Assembly (NCBI GenBank): GCA_946481355.1
Contig: CAMLNH010000122.1
Location: forward strand, 1-7,887
Direction of reading: 5' to 3'
Length of the DNA: 7,887 bases
Origin: an uncultured Curvibacter sp.
GTDB lineage: Bacteria > Pseudomonadota > Gammaproteobacteria > Burkholderiales > Burkholderiaceae
Position 1 is the first letter of the stretch; every line of letters starts with the position of its first letter. The notes under the pieces were generated by a model. The model saw only the letters and a list, made by a program, of their open reading frames with translations. It did not search any database and had not been told where the DNA came from. Both the position numbers and the translations under genes were made by a program. Below, piece after piece: positions 1 to 5,611 of this stretch.

Positions 1-696
1 CTGCTTGCGCTGCAGGTTCTCCTGGCTGCCGCACAGCGTGCAGGGAATGATGGGGAACTGGCGGTGCTCGGCCCAGCGGATCAGGTCCTTCTCGACCACA
101 TAGGCCATGGGGCGGATCACGATGAATTCACCGTTGTCGCTGGTGAGCTTGGGCGGCATGCCCTTGAGCTTGCCGCCGAAGAACATGTTGAGGAAGAAGG
201 TCTGCAGCATGTCGTCGCGGTGGTGGCCCAGCGCGAGCTTGTTGCACTTGAGGCGGCGTGCCACGTTGTACAGGATGCCGCGGCGCAGCCGGCTGCACAG
301 GCTGCACATGGTCTTGCCCTCGGGGATATTCTTCTTGACGATGGAATAGGTGTCCTGCGTCTCGATGTGGAACTCGATGCCCAGCTTGCCCAGGTACTCG
401 GGCAGGATGTGATCGGGGAAGCCCGGCTGCTTCTGGTCCAGGTTGACGGCCACCAGCGTGAAGTCGATCGGCGCGCGGCTTTTCATCTTCATGAGGATGT
501 CCAGCATGCCGTAGCTGTCCTTGCCGCCGGACATGCAGACCATGACGCGGTCGCCCTCTTCGATCATGTTGTAGTCGATGATGGCCTGGCCGACGTTGCG
601 GCACAGGCGCTTTTCGAGCTTGTGTGTCTCGCGCTCGATCTTCAGGGCCTGGTCATGGCTGACGGCGGCTTCGTTTTCTATCCAGACGGCACTCAT
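1..696 (-). CDS. ttcA: tRNA 2-thiocytidine biosynthesis protein TtcA (3' end missing)
   Basis: Only the first 232 residues are present; the gene runs off the left edge (E. coli TtcA is about 311 residues). TtcA is a cytosolic iron-sulfur enzyme that thiolates cytidine 32 of certain tRNAs using ATP. The translation, checked codon by codon, has the PP-loop ATPase signature SGGKDS at residues 56-61, a CxxC pair at C131/C134 (CSLC) and another at C219/C222 (CTLC). The family uses cysteines at these places for the Fe-S cluster and catalysis. The motif [16 protein letters not shown] at 157-172 is also typical. The ATG at 694-696 is supported by a GAGGA ribosome-binding site (plus-strand tcctc, 701-705) four bases upstream. 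It is the last visible gene of a minus-strand run after the SDR and folB/folX-like genes, 63 bp from the latter. The family call is very secure. Confidence 0.97.
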   Translation of the reverse strand, partial: MSAVWIENEAAVSHDQALKIERETHKLEKRLCRNVGQAIIDYNMIEEGDRVMVCMSGGKDSYGMLDILMKMKSRAPIDFTLVAVNLDQKQPGFPDHILPEYLGKLGIEFHIETQDTYSIVKKNIPEGKTMCSLCSRLRRGILYNVARRLKCNKLALGHHRDDMLQTFFLNMFFGGKLKGMPPKLTSDNGEFIVIRPMAYVVEKDLIRWAEHRQFPIIPCTLCGSQENLQRKQ

Positions 697-725
697 GGTG
701 TCCTCGATTCATTCAATCATTCAGT

Positions 726-754
726 CGGGTCTGAGCCCGCTTGCACGTGGCAAG
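726..754. other. two tandem small stem-loops in the folB/folX-like to ttcA spacer
   Basis: The 63-bp spacer between the folB/folX-like stop and the ttcA start holds two adjacent inverted repeats. CGGG (726-729) pairs with CCCG (736-739), and a T730-G735 wobble can extend the stem. CTTGC (740-744) pairs perfectly with GCAAG (750-754) around ACGTG. In the direction of transcription no T-run follows, so this is not a standard intrinsic terminator. Possible roles are mRNA processing or stabilisation, or partial attenuation. The stems are short and could be chance at this GC content. Confidence 0.35.
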
Positions 755-759
755 TTCCC

Positions 760-1131
760 TCACCACTGGCCGGTTTCGGCCCGGATGGCGACTTCGCAGT
801 CGTCGAAGATTTCCAGCTTAACGATCTTGACGCGCACGCCGATGACGCCCGGCAGCTGCAGCAGGCGGTTGGCCAGCTTGCCGATCATGCTTTCCAGCAG
901 GTTCAGATGCTCGGAGCGGCACTCGTCGATGATGATCTGGCGCACCTTGCGGTAGTCCAGCACGTGGTTGATGTCGTCGTCGTGCGGCTGCAGGGGCTGG
1001 GGCCCGAGGTTGAGCTCGGCGTCGACCTGGATAGGCTGGGGCGCACGCTTCTCGTGGTCCAGGATGCCCAGGTTGGCGTCGAAGCGCAGGCCGGTGAGCG
1101 TGAGGATCTGGGTGCCGATGGATTTGGTCAT
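760..1131 (-). CDS. folB: dihydroneopterin aldolase family protein (FolB, possibly FolX-like)
   Basis: This 123-residue protein has the length of the FolB/FolX tunnelling-fold family. FolB cleaves 7,8-dihydroneopterin to 6-hydroxymethyl-dihydropterin in folate synthesis; the paralogue FolX epimerises dihydroneopterin triphosphate towards monapterin. Comparison from memory with E. coli FolB places the conserved acid at E27 (DHEK), the tyrosine at Y60 (LDYRKV) and the lysine at K105 (VKIVKLE). The stretch DINHVLDYRKV and the KLEIF sequence after the lysine look closer to FolX (NYRTV, DKLHALRYAD) than to FolB, which has KPGA there. The aldolase label is therefore provisional. I chose the ATG at 1129-1131. 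A GTG at 1159-1161 overlaps the SDR stop as ATGTGA and would add ten residues of unlikely sequence; neither start has a good Shine-Dalgarno. It lies between a pteridine-reductase-like SDR, 26 bp upstream, and ttcA. Confidence 0.85.
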   Translation of the reverse strand: MTKSIGTQILTLTGLRFDANLGILDHEKRAPQPIQVDAELNLGPQPLQPHDDDINHVLDYRKVRQIIIDECRSEHLNLLESMIGKLANRLLQLPGVIGVRVKIVKLEIFDDCEVAIRAETGQW

Positions 1132-1157
1132 GCGCGTGTCTGCGGGTGGCCCCGGTC

Positions 1158-1919
1158 TCACATCATCGAAAAATCGCGCGTGAAGCGCTGCAGGTGCTGG
1201 CCGCCGTCGACCAGCAGGGTGGTGCCGGTGATGGCACGGTTCTCCAGCGCGAACTTCACGGCGCCGGCCACGTCCTCGGCCGTGGACGAGCGGCCCAGGG
1301 GCGAGAGCTTGTGCAAGGCTTCGAACCGTTCCTGGCTCAGGTATTCGCTGGTCAGCGTGAGGCCGGGGGCCACGCCCACCACGCGTACATCGGGCGCCAG
1401 GGCCAGGGCCAGCATGGTGTTGGCGGCTTCGAGCGCGGCCTTGGAGAGGGTGTAGCTCAGGAAATCGGGGTTCTGGTTCCAGAGTTTCTGGTCCAGCAGG
1501 TTGACCACCACGCCGTCGCCCGCGCGCTCCTGCACATGGGCGTGCAAGGCCTGGGCCAGCACGATGGGCGCACCCGTGTTGGCGCGCAGGTGTTTTTCCA
1601 GCGCGGCGTAGCCGAAGCTGGCCGCGCTGTCGTGTTCGAAGAGCGCGGCGCTGTTGACCACGGCGTCCACCTGACCGAAATGCGCGATCACGCGCGGCAG
1701 CAGCGCGCGCACGGCCGCCTCATCGGCCAGGTCGGCATCGAAGGGCGCGGCGCTCACGCCCAGCTGCTCGCAGTCGGCCACGGTCTGCATGGCTTCGTCC
1801 TGCGAGCCGCGGTAGTGCACGGCGATCTGCCAGCCAGCCTGCGCGAGGGCGAGCGCGATCTCGCGGCCCAGGCGCTTGGCCGAGCCGGTGACCAGGACCG
1901 TGCGGGCGGGGAGGGACAT
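1158..1919 (-). CDS. SDR family oxidoreductase, pteridine reductase/FolM-like
   Basis: This 253-residue short-chain dehydrogenase has an N-terminal cofactor motif TGSAKRLG at 11-18, the TGxxxRxG variant (Arg for the central Gly) seen in Leishmania PTR1 and in FolM. HYRGS at 35-39 corresponds to the PTR1 segment that helps select NADPH. NSA follows at 89-91, then D143, and the catalytic Y156-xxx-K160 (YTLSK). Near the C-terminus are APG at 184-186 and LLVDGG at 235-240. In this group D and Y, rather than the usual Ser-Tyr pair, act in reducing dihydropterins, so a dihydromonapterin or dihydrofolate reductase role is likely. The next gene encodes a FolB/FolX-like protein, which supports pterin chemistry. 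The ATG at 1917-1919 gives the normal short lead before the first strand. I see no clear Shine-Dalgarno, and the divergent methyltransferase begins only 10 bp away. A generic SDR role is not excluded. Confidence 0.85.
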   Translation of the reverse strand: MSLPARTVLVTGSAKRLGREIALALAQAGWQIAVHYRGSQDEAMQTVADCEQLGVSAAPFDADLADEAAVRALLPRVIAHFGQVDAVVNSAALFEHDSAASFGYAALEKHLRANTGAPIVLAQALHAHVQERAGDGVVVNLLDQKLWNQNPDFLSYTLSKAALEAANTMLALALAPDVRVVGVAPGLTLTSEYLSQERFEALHKLSPLGRSSTAEDVAGAVKFALENRAITGTTLLVDGGQHLQRFTRDFSMM

Positions 1920-1929
1920 AATTCAGGGG

Positions 1930-3033
1930 GTGAGCAGTACAGCCCAGAGTTTAACGACCCCCCTTTCCACCCGCATGGCCCAGGCCATCCAGGCGGCCGG
2001 GGGCTGGCTGCCGTTTGACGATTTCATGCACCGTGCGCTGTACACGCCGGGCCTGGGCTATTACGCCAACGACCTGCGCAAGCTCGGGCTCATGCCCGGC
2101 TCGGGCAGTGACTTCGTGACCGCGCCCGAGCTCTCGCCGCTGTTCGGCCGCGCGCTCGCAGCCCAGGTGGGCGAGGCGCTGGAGCGTACGCAGACCGACG
2201 AGATCTGGGAGTTCGGTGCCGGCTCGGGCGCGCTGGCCCTCCAGCTGCTGGAAATGCTGGGCCCACGTGTGCGCCGCTACACCATCGTCGACGTCTCCGG
2301 TGCGCTGCGCGCGCGCCAGCAGCAGACGCTGCAGAAATATGGAGAGCGCGTGCAGTGGGTGGCCGAGCTGCCTACGCGCATGCAGGGCGTGGTGGTGGGC
2401 AACGAGGTGCTCGACGCCATGCCCGTGCAGCTGCTGGCCCGGGTGGGCGGCGTCTGGCACGAGCGTGGTGTGGCCCTGGCGCCCGAGGGTGGCGAGCGTT
2501 TCGTCTGGGCCGACCGACCCACGAAGCTGCGCCCCCCCGTGGACGTGGAAGGCCAGCACGATTACCTGTGCGAGATCCATTTCCAGGCTGAGGCCTTTGT
2601 GCGGACGCTGGCCGAGCGCCTGCGCCGTGGCGCGGCCTTCTTCATCGACTACGGCTTCCCCGAGGCCGAGTACTACCACCCGCAGCGCCACATGGGCACG
2701 GTCATGTGCCATCGCGCCCACCAGTCCGACCCCGATCCGCTCACGGACGTGGGCCTCAAGGACATCACGGCCCACGTCAATTTCACCGGCATCGCCCTGG
2801 CCGCACAGGAAGCCGGTATGAACGTGCTGGGCTACACCTCGCAAGGCCGCTTCCTGCTCAACTGCGGCCTGGCCGGCCTGATGGAAAGCGCGGAGCTGCC
2901 CGCGCGCGCCCAGGCCCACAAGCTGCTGATGGAGCACGAGATGGGCGAGCTCTTCAAGGTCATCGGCCTGGCCGCGGGCGAGCCCTGGGCGGCGCTGGGC
3001 CTGGCCGCGGGTGACCGCACGCATACCCTCTGA
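1930..3033 (+). CDS. class I SAM-dependent methyltransferase, MidA/NDUFAF7 (COG1565) family
   Basis: The protein has 367 residues from a GTG start. The N-terminal part carries the family block GYYAND and SGSDFVTAPELSPLFG (about 43-73). The SAM-binding glycine motif is EFGAGSGALA (95-104), followed by GNEVLDAMPVQ (157-167), DYGFPEAEYYHPQR (240-253) and DVGLKDITAHVNF (273-285), all signatures of the MidA/Methyltransf_28 family. Human NDUFAF7 methylates an arginine of the complex I subunit NDUFS2. The bacterial substrate is not shown by the sequence. The start is uncertain: GTG at 1930 keeps residues SSTAQSLTTPLSTR that I recall from homologues, but its GGGG tract directly abuts the codon; ATG at 1975 has no Shine-Dalgarno and would give 352 residues. 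It heads a plus-strand run with the DUF2905 and trxC genes. Confidence 0.9.
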   Translation: MSSTAQSLTTPLSTRMAQAIQAAGGWLPFDDFMHRALYTPGLGYYANDLRKLGLMPGSGSDFVTAPELSPLFGRALAAQVGEALERTQTDEIWEFGAGSGALALQLLEMLGPRVRRYTIVDVSGALRARQQQTLQKYGERVQWVAELPTRMQGVVVGNEVLDAMPVQLLARVGGVWHERGVALAPEGGERFVWADRPTKLRPPVDVEGQHDYLCEIHFQAEAFVRTLAERLRRGAAFFIDYGFPEAEYYHPQRHMGTVMCHRAHQSDPDPLTDVGLKDITAHVNFTGIALAAQEAGMNVLGYTSQGRFLLNCGLAGLMESAELPARAQAHKLLMEHEMGELFKVIGLAAGEPWAALGLAAGDRTHTL

Positions 3034-3051
3034 CGTTCTCCAAGGCGCCTC

Positions 3052-3246
3052 ATGTTCCGCTGGCTGCTTGCCATCTTCATCATCCTGCTGCTGATCAATG
3101 CGGTGACGCCCTGGTTCAAGCGCATCGGTTTCGGCCGCCTGCCGGGCGACCTGAACTTCAGGCTTTTCGGCCGCGAGTTCAATCTGCCCTTCACCACCAC
3201 CATCCTGCTGAGCCTGGCGGCCGCGGGCATTGCGCGCTTCATCTAG
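3052..3246 (+). CDS. DUF2905 family small membrane protein
   Basis: This 64-residue protein is recognisable as DUF2905, a family of unknown function. Residues 4-17 form a strongly hydrophobic helix (LLAIFIILLLINAV). A conserved polar loop contains GFGRLPGDLNFRLFGREF at about 26-43, with the family hallmark LPGD. A second hydrophobic segment spans about 47-63, so the protein is probably a two-helix hairpin in the inner membrane. The ATG has an AAGG Shine-Dalgarno at 3042-3045, six bases upstream. The gene starts 18 bp after the methyltransferase stop, which suggests cotranscription. trxC follows 73 bp later. Family length is normal and nothing is missing. No enzymatic residues are evident, and a role cannot be assigned from the sequence. 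Confidence 0.9.
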   Translation: MFRWLLAIFIILLLINAVTPWFKRIGFGRLPGDLNFRLFGREFNLPFTTTILLSLAAAGIARFI

Positions 3247-3271
3247 GTGCCGGTGGGCGCGGGCGTGGGGC

Positions 3272-3300
3272 TTGAATTGGAGACCCCCTACCCCTATCTG
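3272..3300 (+). promoter_or_regulatory. weak candidate sigma-70 promoter for trxC
   Basis: TTGAAT (3272-3277) and TATCTG (3295-3300) are separated by exactly 17 bp, ahead of the trxC start at 3320. The boxes match consensus at only four and three of six positions, so this is a weak candidate. Spacing and location in the 73-bp gap before trxC are in its favour. If real, trxC could be transcribed independently of the methyltransferase and DUF2905 genes. The first transcribed bases would hold AGGGG (3303-3307), which can pair with CCCCT (3291-3295) only in longer, read-through transcripts. Confidence 0.25.
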
Positions 3301-3319
3301 GAAGGGGAAAGGATGCGCC

Positions 3320-3760
3320 ATGAGTGAAACGCGCCACGTCGTCTGTCCGCACTGCCACACCACCAACCGGGTTCGTACCGAGGATCTGGGCAAGGCGCCT
3401 GATTGCGGCAGTTGCCACCAGCCGCTGTTCGCCGGTCATCCGGTGGCGCTCGATGCCGCCGCCTTCGAGCGCCACATCACCCGCAGCGAGCTGCCCGTGC
3501 TGGTGGATTTCTGGGCGCCCTGGTGCGGACCCTGCCGCATGATGGCGCCGGCCTTCGAGCAGGCGGCAGCCCAGCTGGAGCCGCAGATGCGCCTGGCCAA
3601 GGTCAACACCGAGGACGAGCAGCAGCTTGCAGCGCGCTTCAACATCCGCAGCATTCCGACGCTGGCGCTCTTCGTGGGCGGGCGTGAGGTGGCGCGCCAG
3701 CCCGGGGCCATGACGAACCCGGCGCAGATCGCGGCCTGGGTGCGTCAGCAGCTGCGCTGA
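3320..3760 (+). CDS. trxC: thioredoxin 2 (TrxC) with N-terminal zinc-binding region
   Basis: This is a cytosolic thiol-disulfide oxidoreductase of 146 residues (E. coli Trx2 has 139). Two CxxC pairs, C9/C12 and C29/C32, form the N-terminal zinc site that distinguishes TrxC from TrxA. The thioredoxin fold follows, with the active site WCGPC at 68-72 inside VDFWAPWCGPCRMMAP and the cis-proline loop SIPT at 111-114. The protein reduces disulfides in target proteins and is recycled by thioredoxin reductase. The ATG at 3320 has a good AAAGGA Shine-Dalgarno at 3308-3313, six bases away; the frame is open further upstream but those residues lack family character. In E. coli trxC is induced by OxyR. 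I cannot identify an OxyR site here. The stop lies 13 bp from the stop of the convergent zinc-ribbon membrane protein gene. Confidence 0.95.
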   Translation: MSETRHVVCPHCHTTNRVRTEDLGKAPDCGSCHQPLFAGHPVALDAAAFERHITRSELPVLVDFWAPWCGPCRMMAPAFEQAAAQLEPQMRLAKVNTEDEQQLAARFNIRSIPTLALFVGGREVARQPGAMTNPAQIAAWVRQQLR

Positions 3761-3777
3761 GCGCCAGCAAGGCTCAG
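3757..3777. terminator. inverted repeat spanning both convergent stop codons
   Basis: CTGAGC (3757-3762) and GCTCAG (3772-3777) are perfect complements separated by nine bases. The left arm contains the trxC TGA (3758-3760) and the right arm contains the TCA complement of the opposing gene's stop (3774-3776). An RNA hairpin would form in transcripts from either side, so a bidirectional end structure is possible. There is no T-run on either side and the stem is only six base pairs, so strong intrinsic termination is not expected. Confidence 0.35.
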
Positions 3778-4181
3778 GACTCGATGGTCCACTCCTGCCG
3801 ACAGGTGCGGCAGCACACGGCGAGCTGGCCGCTGCGCCGGTCCTCGCCCATGATCTCGAAGCGCGCATAGGTGCCGCAGGCGGGGCAGTTGGCCTGGTTG
3901 GCCACTTCCTCGGCGTGCGTGAGCAGGTAGAGGTAGCGCCGCAGCGACCACAGGCCGATGGCCGCGCTGGCGATGAAGAGCAGCACATTGAGCAGCTTGT
4001 CGGCGGGGCTGGCGTCCTGAAAGGCCTCCAGCAGCCCGATCAGCGCCACGCTGCTCAGCAGCGTCAGCAGCAGGTGGGCGTGGCTGGAAAGCAGCTCGCG
4101 TTCGTACCACTTGCGAAAGCCGAAACGCCGCACGCCCTCGGCCAGGGGCGGGTTGAAGACATTGCGGGGTGGCGCTGACAT
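3774..4181 (-). CDS. small membrane protein with C-terminal zinc-ribbon-like cysteines, function unknown
   Basis: The 135-residue protein resembles a conserved hypothetical of Comamonadaceae; I know no function for it. A basic N-terminal region (GVRRFGFRKWYERELLSSH, about 16-34) precedes two hydrophobic segments at about 35-52 and 63-81, separated by a short polar loop. The C-terminal tail carries C99-x2-C102 (CPAC) and, after about 20 residues, CCRTC with C124-x2-C127, which looks like a four-cysteine zinc ribbon. It ends in a tryptophan-containing tail (EWTIES). By the positive-inside rule the basic ends suggest both termini are cytoplasmic. I chose the ATG at 4179-4181; no strong Shine-Dalgarno precedes it, and a GTG nine codons upstream is possible. 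It lies 66 bp after cca on the same strand and may share its transcript. Confidence 0.8.
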   Translation of the reverse strand: MSAPPRNVFNPPLAEGVRRFGFRKWYERELLSSHAHLLLTLLSSVALIGLLEAFQDASPADKLLNVLLFIASAAIGLWSLRRYLYLLTHAEEVANQANCPACGTYARFEIMGEDRRSGQLAVCCRTCRQEWTIES

Positions 4182-4194
4182 GCAGCCATGATGC

Positions 4195-4224
4195 GCCTGC
4201 GCTGCCACTTTTGCCGGCGCAGGC
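4195..4224. other. 8-bp inverted repeat in the spacer after cca
   Basis: GCCTGCGC (4195-4202) and GCGCAGGC (4217-4224) are perfect complements around a 14-base loop. The repeat sits in the 66-bp spacer between cca and the downstream membrane-protein gene. Read in the direction of transcription it lies just upstream of that gene's start, so it could influence its translation or mark mRNA processing. The loop has only a short A/T stretch and no terminator T-run follows. Confidence 0.35.
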
Positions 4225-4228
4225 CAGC

Positions 4229-4249
4229 AGCCGAGCGGCTTGCTCGGCT
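4229..4249 (-). terminator. strong stem-loop at the end of cca
   Basis: AGCCGAGC (4229-4236) pairs perfectly with GCTCGGCT (4242-4249) around a five-base loop. The hairpin is 8 bp, mostly G-C, and reaches into the cca stop codon (4248-4250). Neither strand has a T-run after the stem, so it is not a textbook intrinsic terminator. It may protect the 3' end of the message or reduce read-through into the next gene. With the repeat at 4195-4224 it makes two consecutive stem-loops in one short spacer. Confidence 0.45.
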
Positions 4250-5513
4250 ATTCGGCGTCCGTGCCCAGGTGCCGGGCCACGGCCTGCACACGGGCGGCGT
4301 GGATCAGTTCCCCGACCTTTTTGCCGCTGTGGCCCTGGGCCAGGGCGCGTTCGGCGATCTCGTGGGTGGGCTGGGCCAGCACGGCGTCCAGCACGCCCTG
4401 CAGCCGCGTGGCCTGGGGGTAGGGCTGCTGCTCCAGGCCCAGGCGGCCGCGTGCGTCGCATTCGCAGGCCAGCAGCACCTCGGCAAAGCGCTGCGGCTTG
4501 CGGATGGCGTCGCACCGCTCCAGCAGGCGCAGCAGGGCCGCCGGGCCCAGGGTGCCGCTGCGGTGGATGTTGCCGTGTTCGCGCGCCACCACCTCGGCCA
4601 GCTCGCGGCAATCGACGGGGGCGCGCAGGCGCTCGGAGAAGCTCTTGAGCAGGCGCACGCTGCGCTCCTCGTGGCCGATGTGGCGCGGCAGGACCTCGGC
4701 CGGCGTCGTGCCCTTGCCCAGATCGTGGCCCAGGCAGGCGTAGCGCACGGTCAGCGGTGCTTTCAGCTGGGCCGCCATGTCCAGCACCATCATCAGGTGC
4801 ACGCCGGTGTCGATCTCGGGGTGGTGGGCCTCGGGTTGCGGCACGCCCCAGAGGCGGTCCACCTCGGGCAGCAGGCGCTGCAGGGCGCCGCAGGCGCGCA
4901 GCACGTCGAACATGCGCGAAGGCTTTTCCTCCATGAGGCCGCGGCTCAGCTCCTGCCAGACGCGTTCGGCCACCAGATGGTCCACCTCGCCGTCCTCGAC
5001 CATGTGGCGCATCAGGGTCATGGTCTCGGGCGCGACCGTGAAATCGGTGAAGCGCGCCGAGAGCCGGGCCACGCGCAGGATGCGCACCGGGTCCTCGCGG
5101 AAAGCGGGCGTCACATGACGGAAGACCCGTTGTTCGATGTCGCGCCGGCCCTGCCAGGGGTCGACGAGGTGCGCGGCGTCGAAGGCGCCGTCGGGTCCGC
5201 AATGCTCGCGCGGCACGGCGATGGCGTTGATGGTGAGGTCGCGCCGCGCCAGGTCTTCCTCCAGCGTCACGTCGGGCGAGGTGTGGATGGCGAAGCCTTT
5301 GTAGCCGCGCGCTGTCTTGCGCTCGGTGCGTGCGAGCGCATGCTCTTCCTTGCTCTGCGGGTGCAGGAAGACAGGGAAGTCCTTGCCCACGGGCACATAG
5401 CCCTGCGCCACCATCTCTTCCGGCGTGGCGCCCACCACGACCCAGTCGTGGTCCTGGACCGGCAGGCCGAGCAGGGCGTCGCGCACCGCGCCGCCCACCA
5501 TGTAGATCTGCAT
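4248..5513 (-). CDS. cca: CCA tRNA nucleotidyltransferase, multifunctional HD-domain type
   Basis: The enzyme adds or repairs the 3'-CCA end of tRNAs using CTP and ATP without a nucleic acid template. The 421-residue protein (E. coli Cca has 412) shows the class II nucleotidyltransferase head: GGAVRD at 7-12, the metal-binding D21-x-D23 (DHD), ARTERKTARGYKGF at about 61-74, and RRDLTINA at 90-97. EDPVRILRVARLSARF (140-155) follows. The C-terminal HD phosphohydrolase domain has HHPEIDTGVH (230-239) and the metal-binding pair H263-D264 in GHDLGKG. In E. coli this domain gives phosphatase and 2',3'-cyclic phosphodiesterase activities. The ATG at 5511-5513 aligns with the E. coli start (MKIYLVGGAVRD); upstream in-frame codons are unrelated sequence. 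No clear Shine-Dalgarno is seen. It is divergent from the exported-protein gene, with 98 bp between starts. Confidence 0.97.
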   Translation of the reverse strand: MQIYMVGGAVRDALLGLPVQDHDWVVVGATPEEMVAQGYVPVGKDFPVFLHPQSKEEHALARTERKTARGYKGFAIHTSPDVTLEEDLARRDLTINAIAVPREHCGPDGAFDAAHLVDPWQGRRDIEQRVFRHVTPAFREDPVRILRVARLSARFTDFTVAPETMTLMRHMVEDGEVDHLVAERVWQELSRGLMEEKPSRMFDVLRACGALQRLLPEVDRLWGVPQPEAHHPEIDTGVHLMMVLDMAAQLKAPLTVRYACLGHDLGKGTTPAEVLPRHIGHEERSVRLLKSFSERLRAPVDCRELAEVVAREHGNIHRSGTLGPAALLRLLERCDAIRKPQRFAEVLLACECDARGRLGLEQQPYPQATRLQGVLDAVLAQPTHEIAERALAQGHSGKKVGELIHAARVQAVARHLGTDAE

Positions 5514-5528
5514 GGGTGGCAGTTTACC

Positions 5529-5551
5529 CAAGGGCGTGGCGTCGTCCCTTG
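5529..5551. promoter_or_regulatory. inverted repeat CAAGGG-N11-CCCTTG in the cca divergent region
   Basis: CAAGGG at 5529-5534 and CCCTTG at 5546-5551 are perfect complements 11 bp apart, starting 16 bp upstream of the cca start codon. Arm length and centre-to-centre spacing (17 bp) are within the range of a dimeric repressor site. The right arm overlaps the first copy of the direct repeat and the candidate -35 box of the plus-strand gene. I do not recognise a specific regulator. Confidence 0.3.
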
Positions 5552-5567
5552 TGATAGCGTCGTCCCT
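5539..5567 (+). repeat. 11-bp direct repeat, two copies 18 bp apart
   Basis: GCGTCGTCCCT occurs at 5539-5549 and again exactly at 5557-5567, separated by TTGTGATA-type sequence of seven bases. The 18-bp period is close to two helical turns, so two protein subunits could bind nearly the same face of the DNA. The repeat overlaps the proposed promoter of the exported-protein gene. A local duplication without function is the alternative. Confidence 0.5.
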
Positions 5568-5577
5568 GCGGTTCAAT
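5549..5577 (+). promoter_or_regulatory. candidate sigma-70 promoter for the exported-protein gene
   Basis: TTGTGA (5549-5554) and TTCAAT (5572-5577) are 17 bp apart and each matches four of six consensus positions. Transcription would begin near 5584, giving a leader of roughly 28 bases before the ATG at 5612. The second copy of the 11-bp direct repeat (5557-5567) lies between the two boxes, a position from which a bound protein would repress. This is pattern matching only. Confidence 0.35.
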
Positions 5578-5611
5578 GGCCAGGACCATTCACGGGAGAA
5601 CAATCCACATC

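Noticed and set aside
706..724. ATTCA-type short repeats upstream of ttcA
   Set aside because: Only a few copies of a five-base AT-rich word; no regular period and no known function.
1132..1161. GTG start of the folB/folX-like gene overlapping the SDR stop (ATGTGA)
   Set aside because: The overlap looks like translational coupling, but the extra ten residues (MRPGPPADTR) are unlike the family and the ATG at 1129-1131 gives the expected N-terminus. No Shine-Dalgarno decides the matter, so a small chance remains.
64..1455. Long plus-strand open frame opposite ttcA, the folB/folX-like gene and the SDR
   Set aside because: It lies antisense to three recognised genes, and its translation is low-complexity His/Asp/Val-rich with no family motif; this is the usual GC-rich shadow.
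1951..3393. 480-codon minus-strand frame opposite the methyltransferase
   Set aside because: The plus-strand frame has clear SAM-methyltransferase motifs; the opposite translation has no recognisable domain.
3745..5202. 485-codon minus-strand frame overlapping cca and its neighbour
   Set aside because: It crosses two genes in another frame, is extremely Arg/Pro/Ala-rich, and cca has all its catalytic motifs in the other frame.
5514..5527. TAAACT (plus-strand agttta, 5521-5526) as a -10 box for a leaderless cca transcript
   Set aside because: The distance to the ATG would fit a near-leaderless message, but no acceptable -35 box lies 16-18 bp upstream (AGGGAC or AAGGGA at those places).
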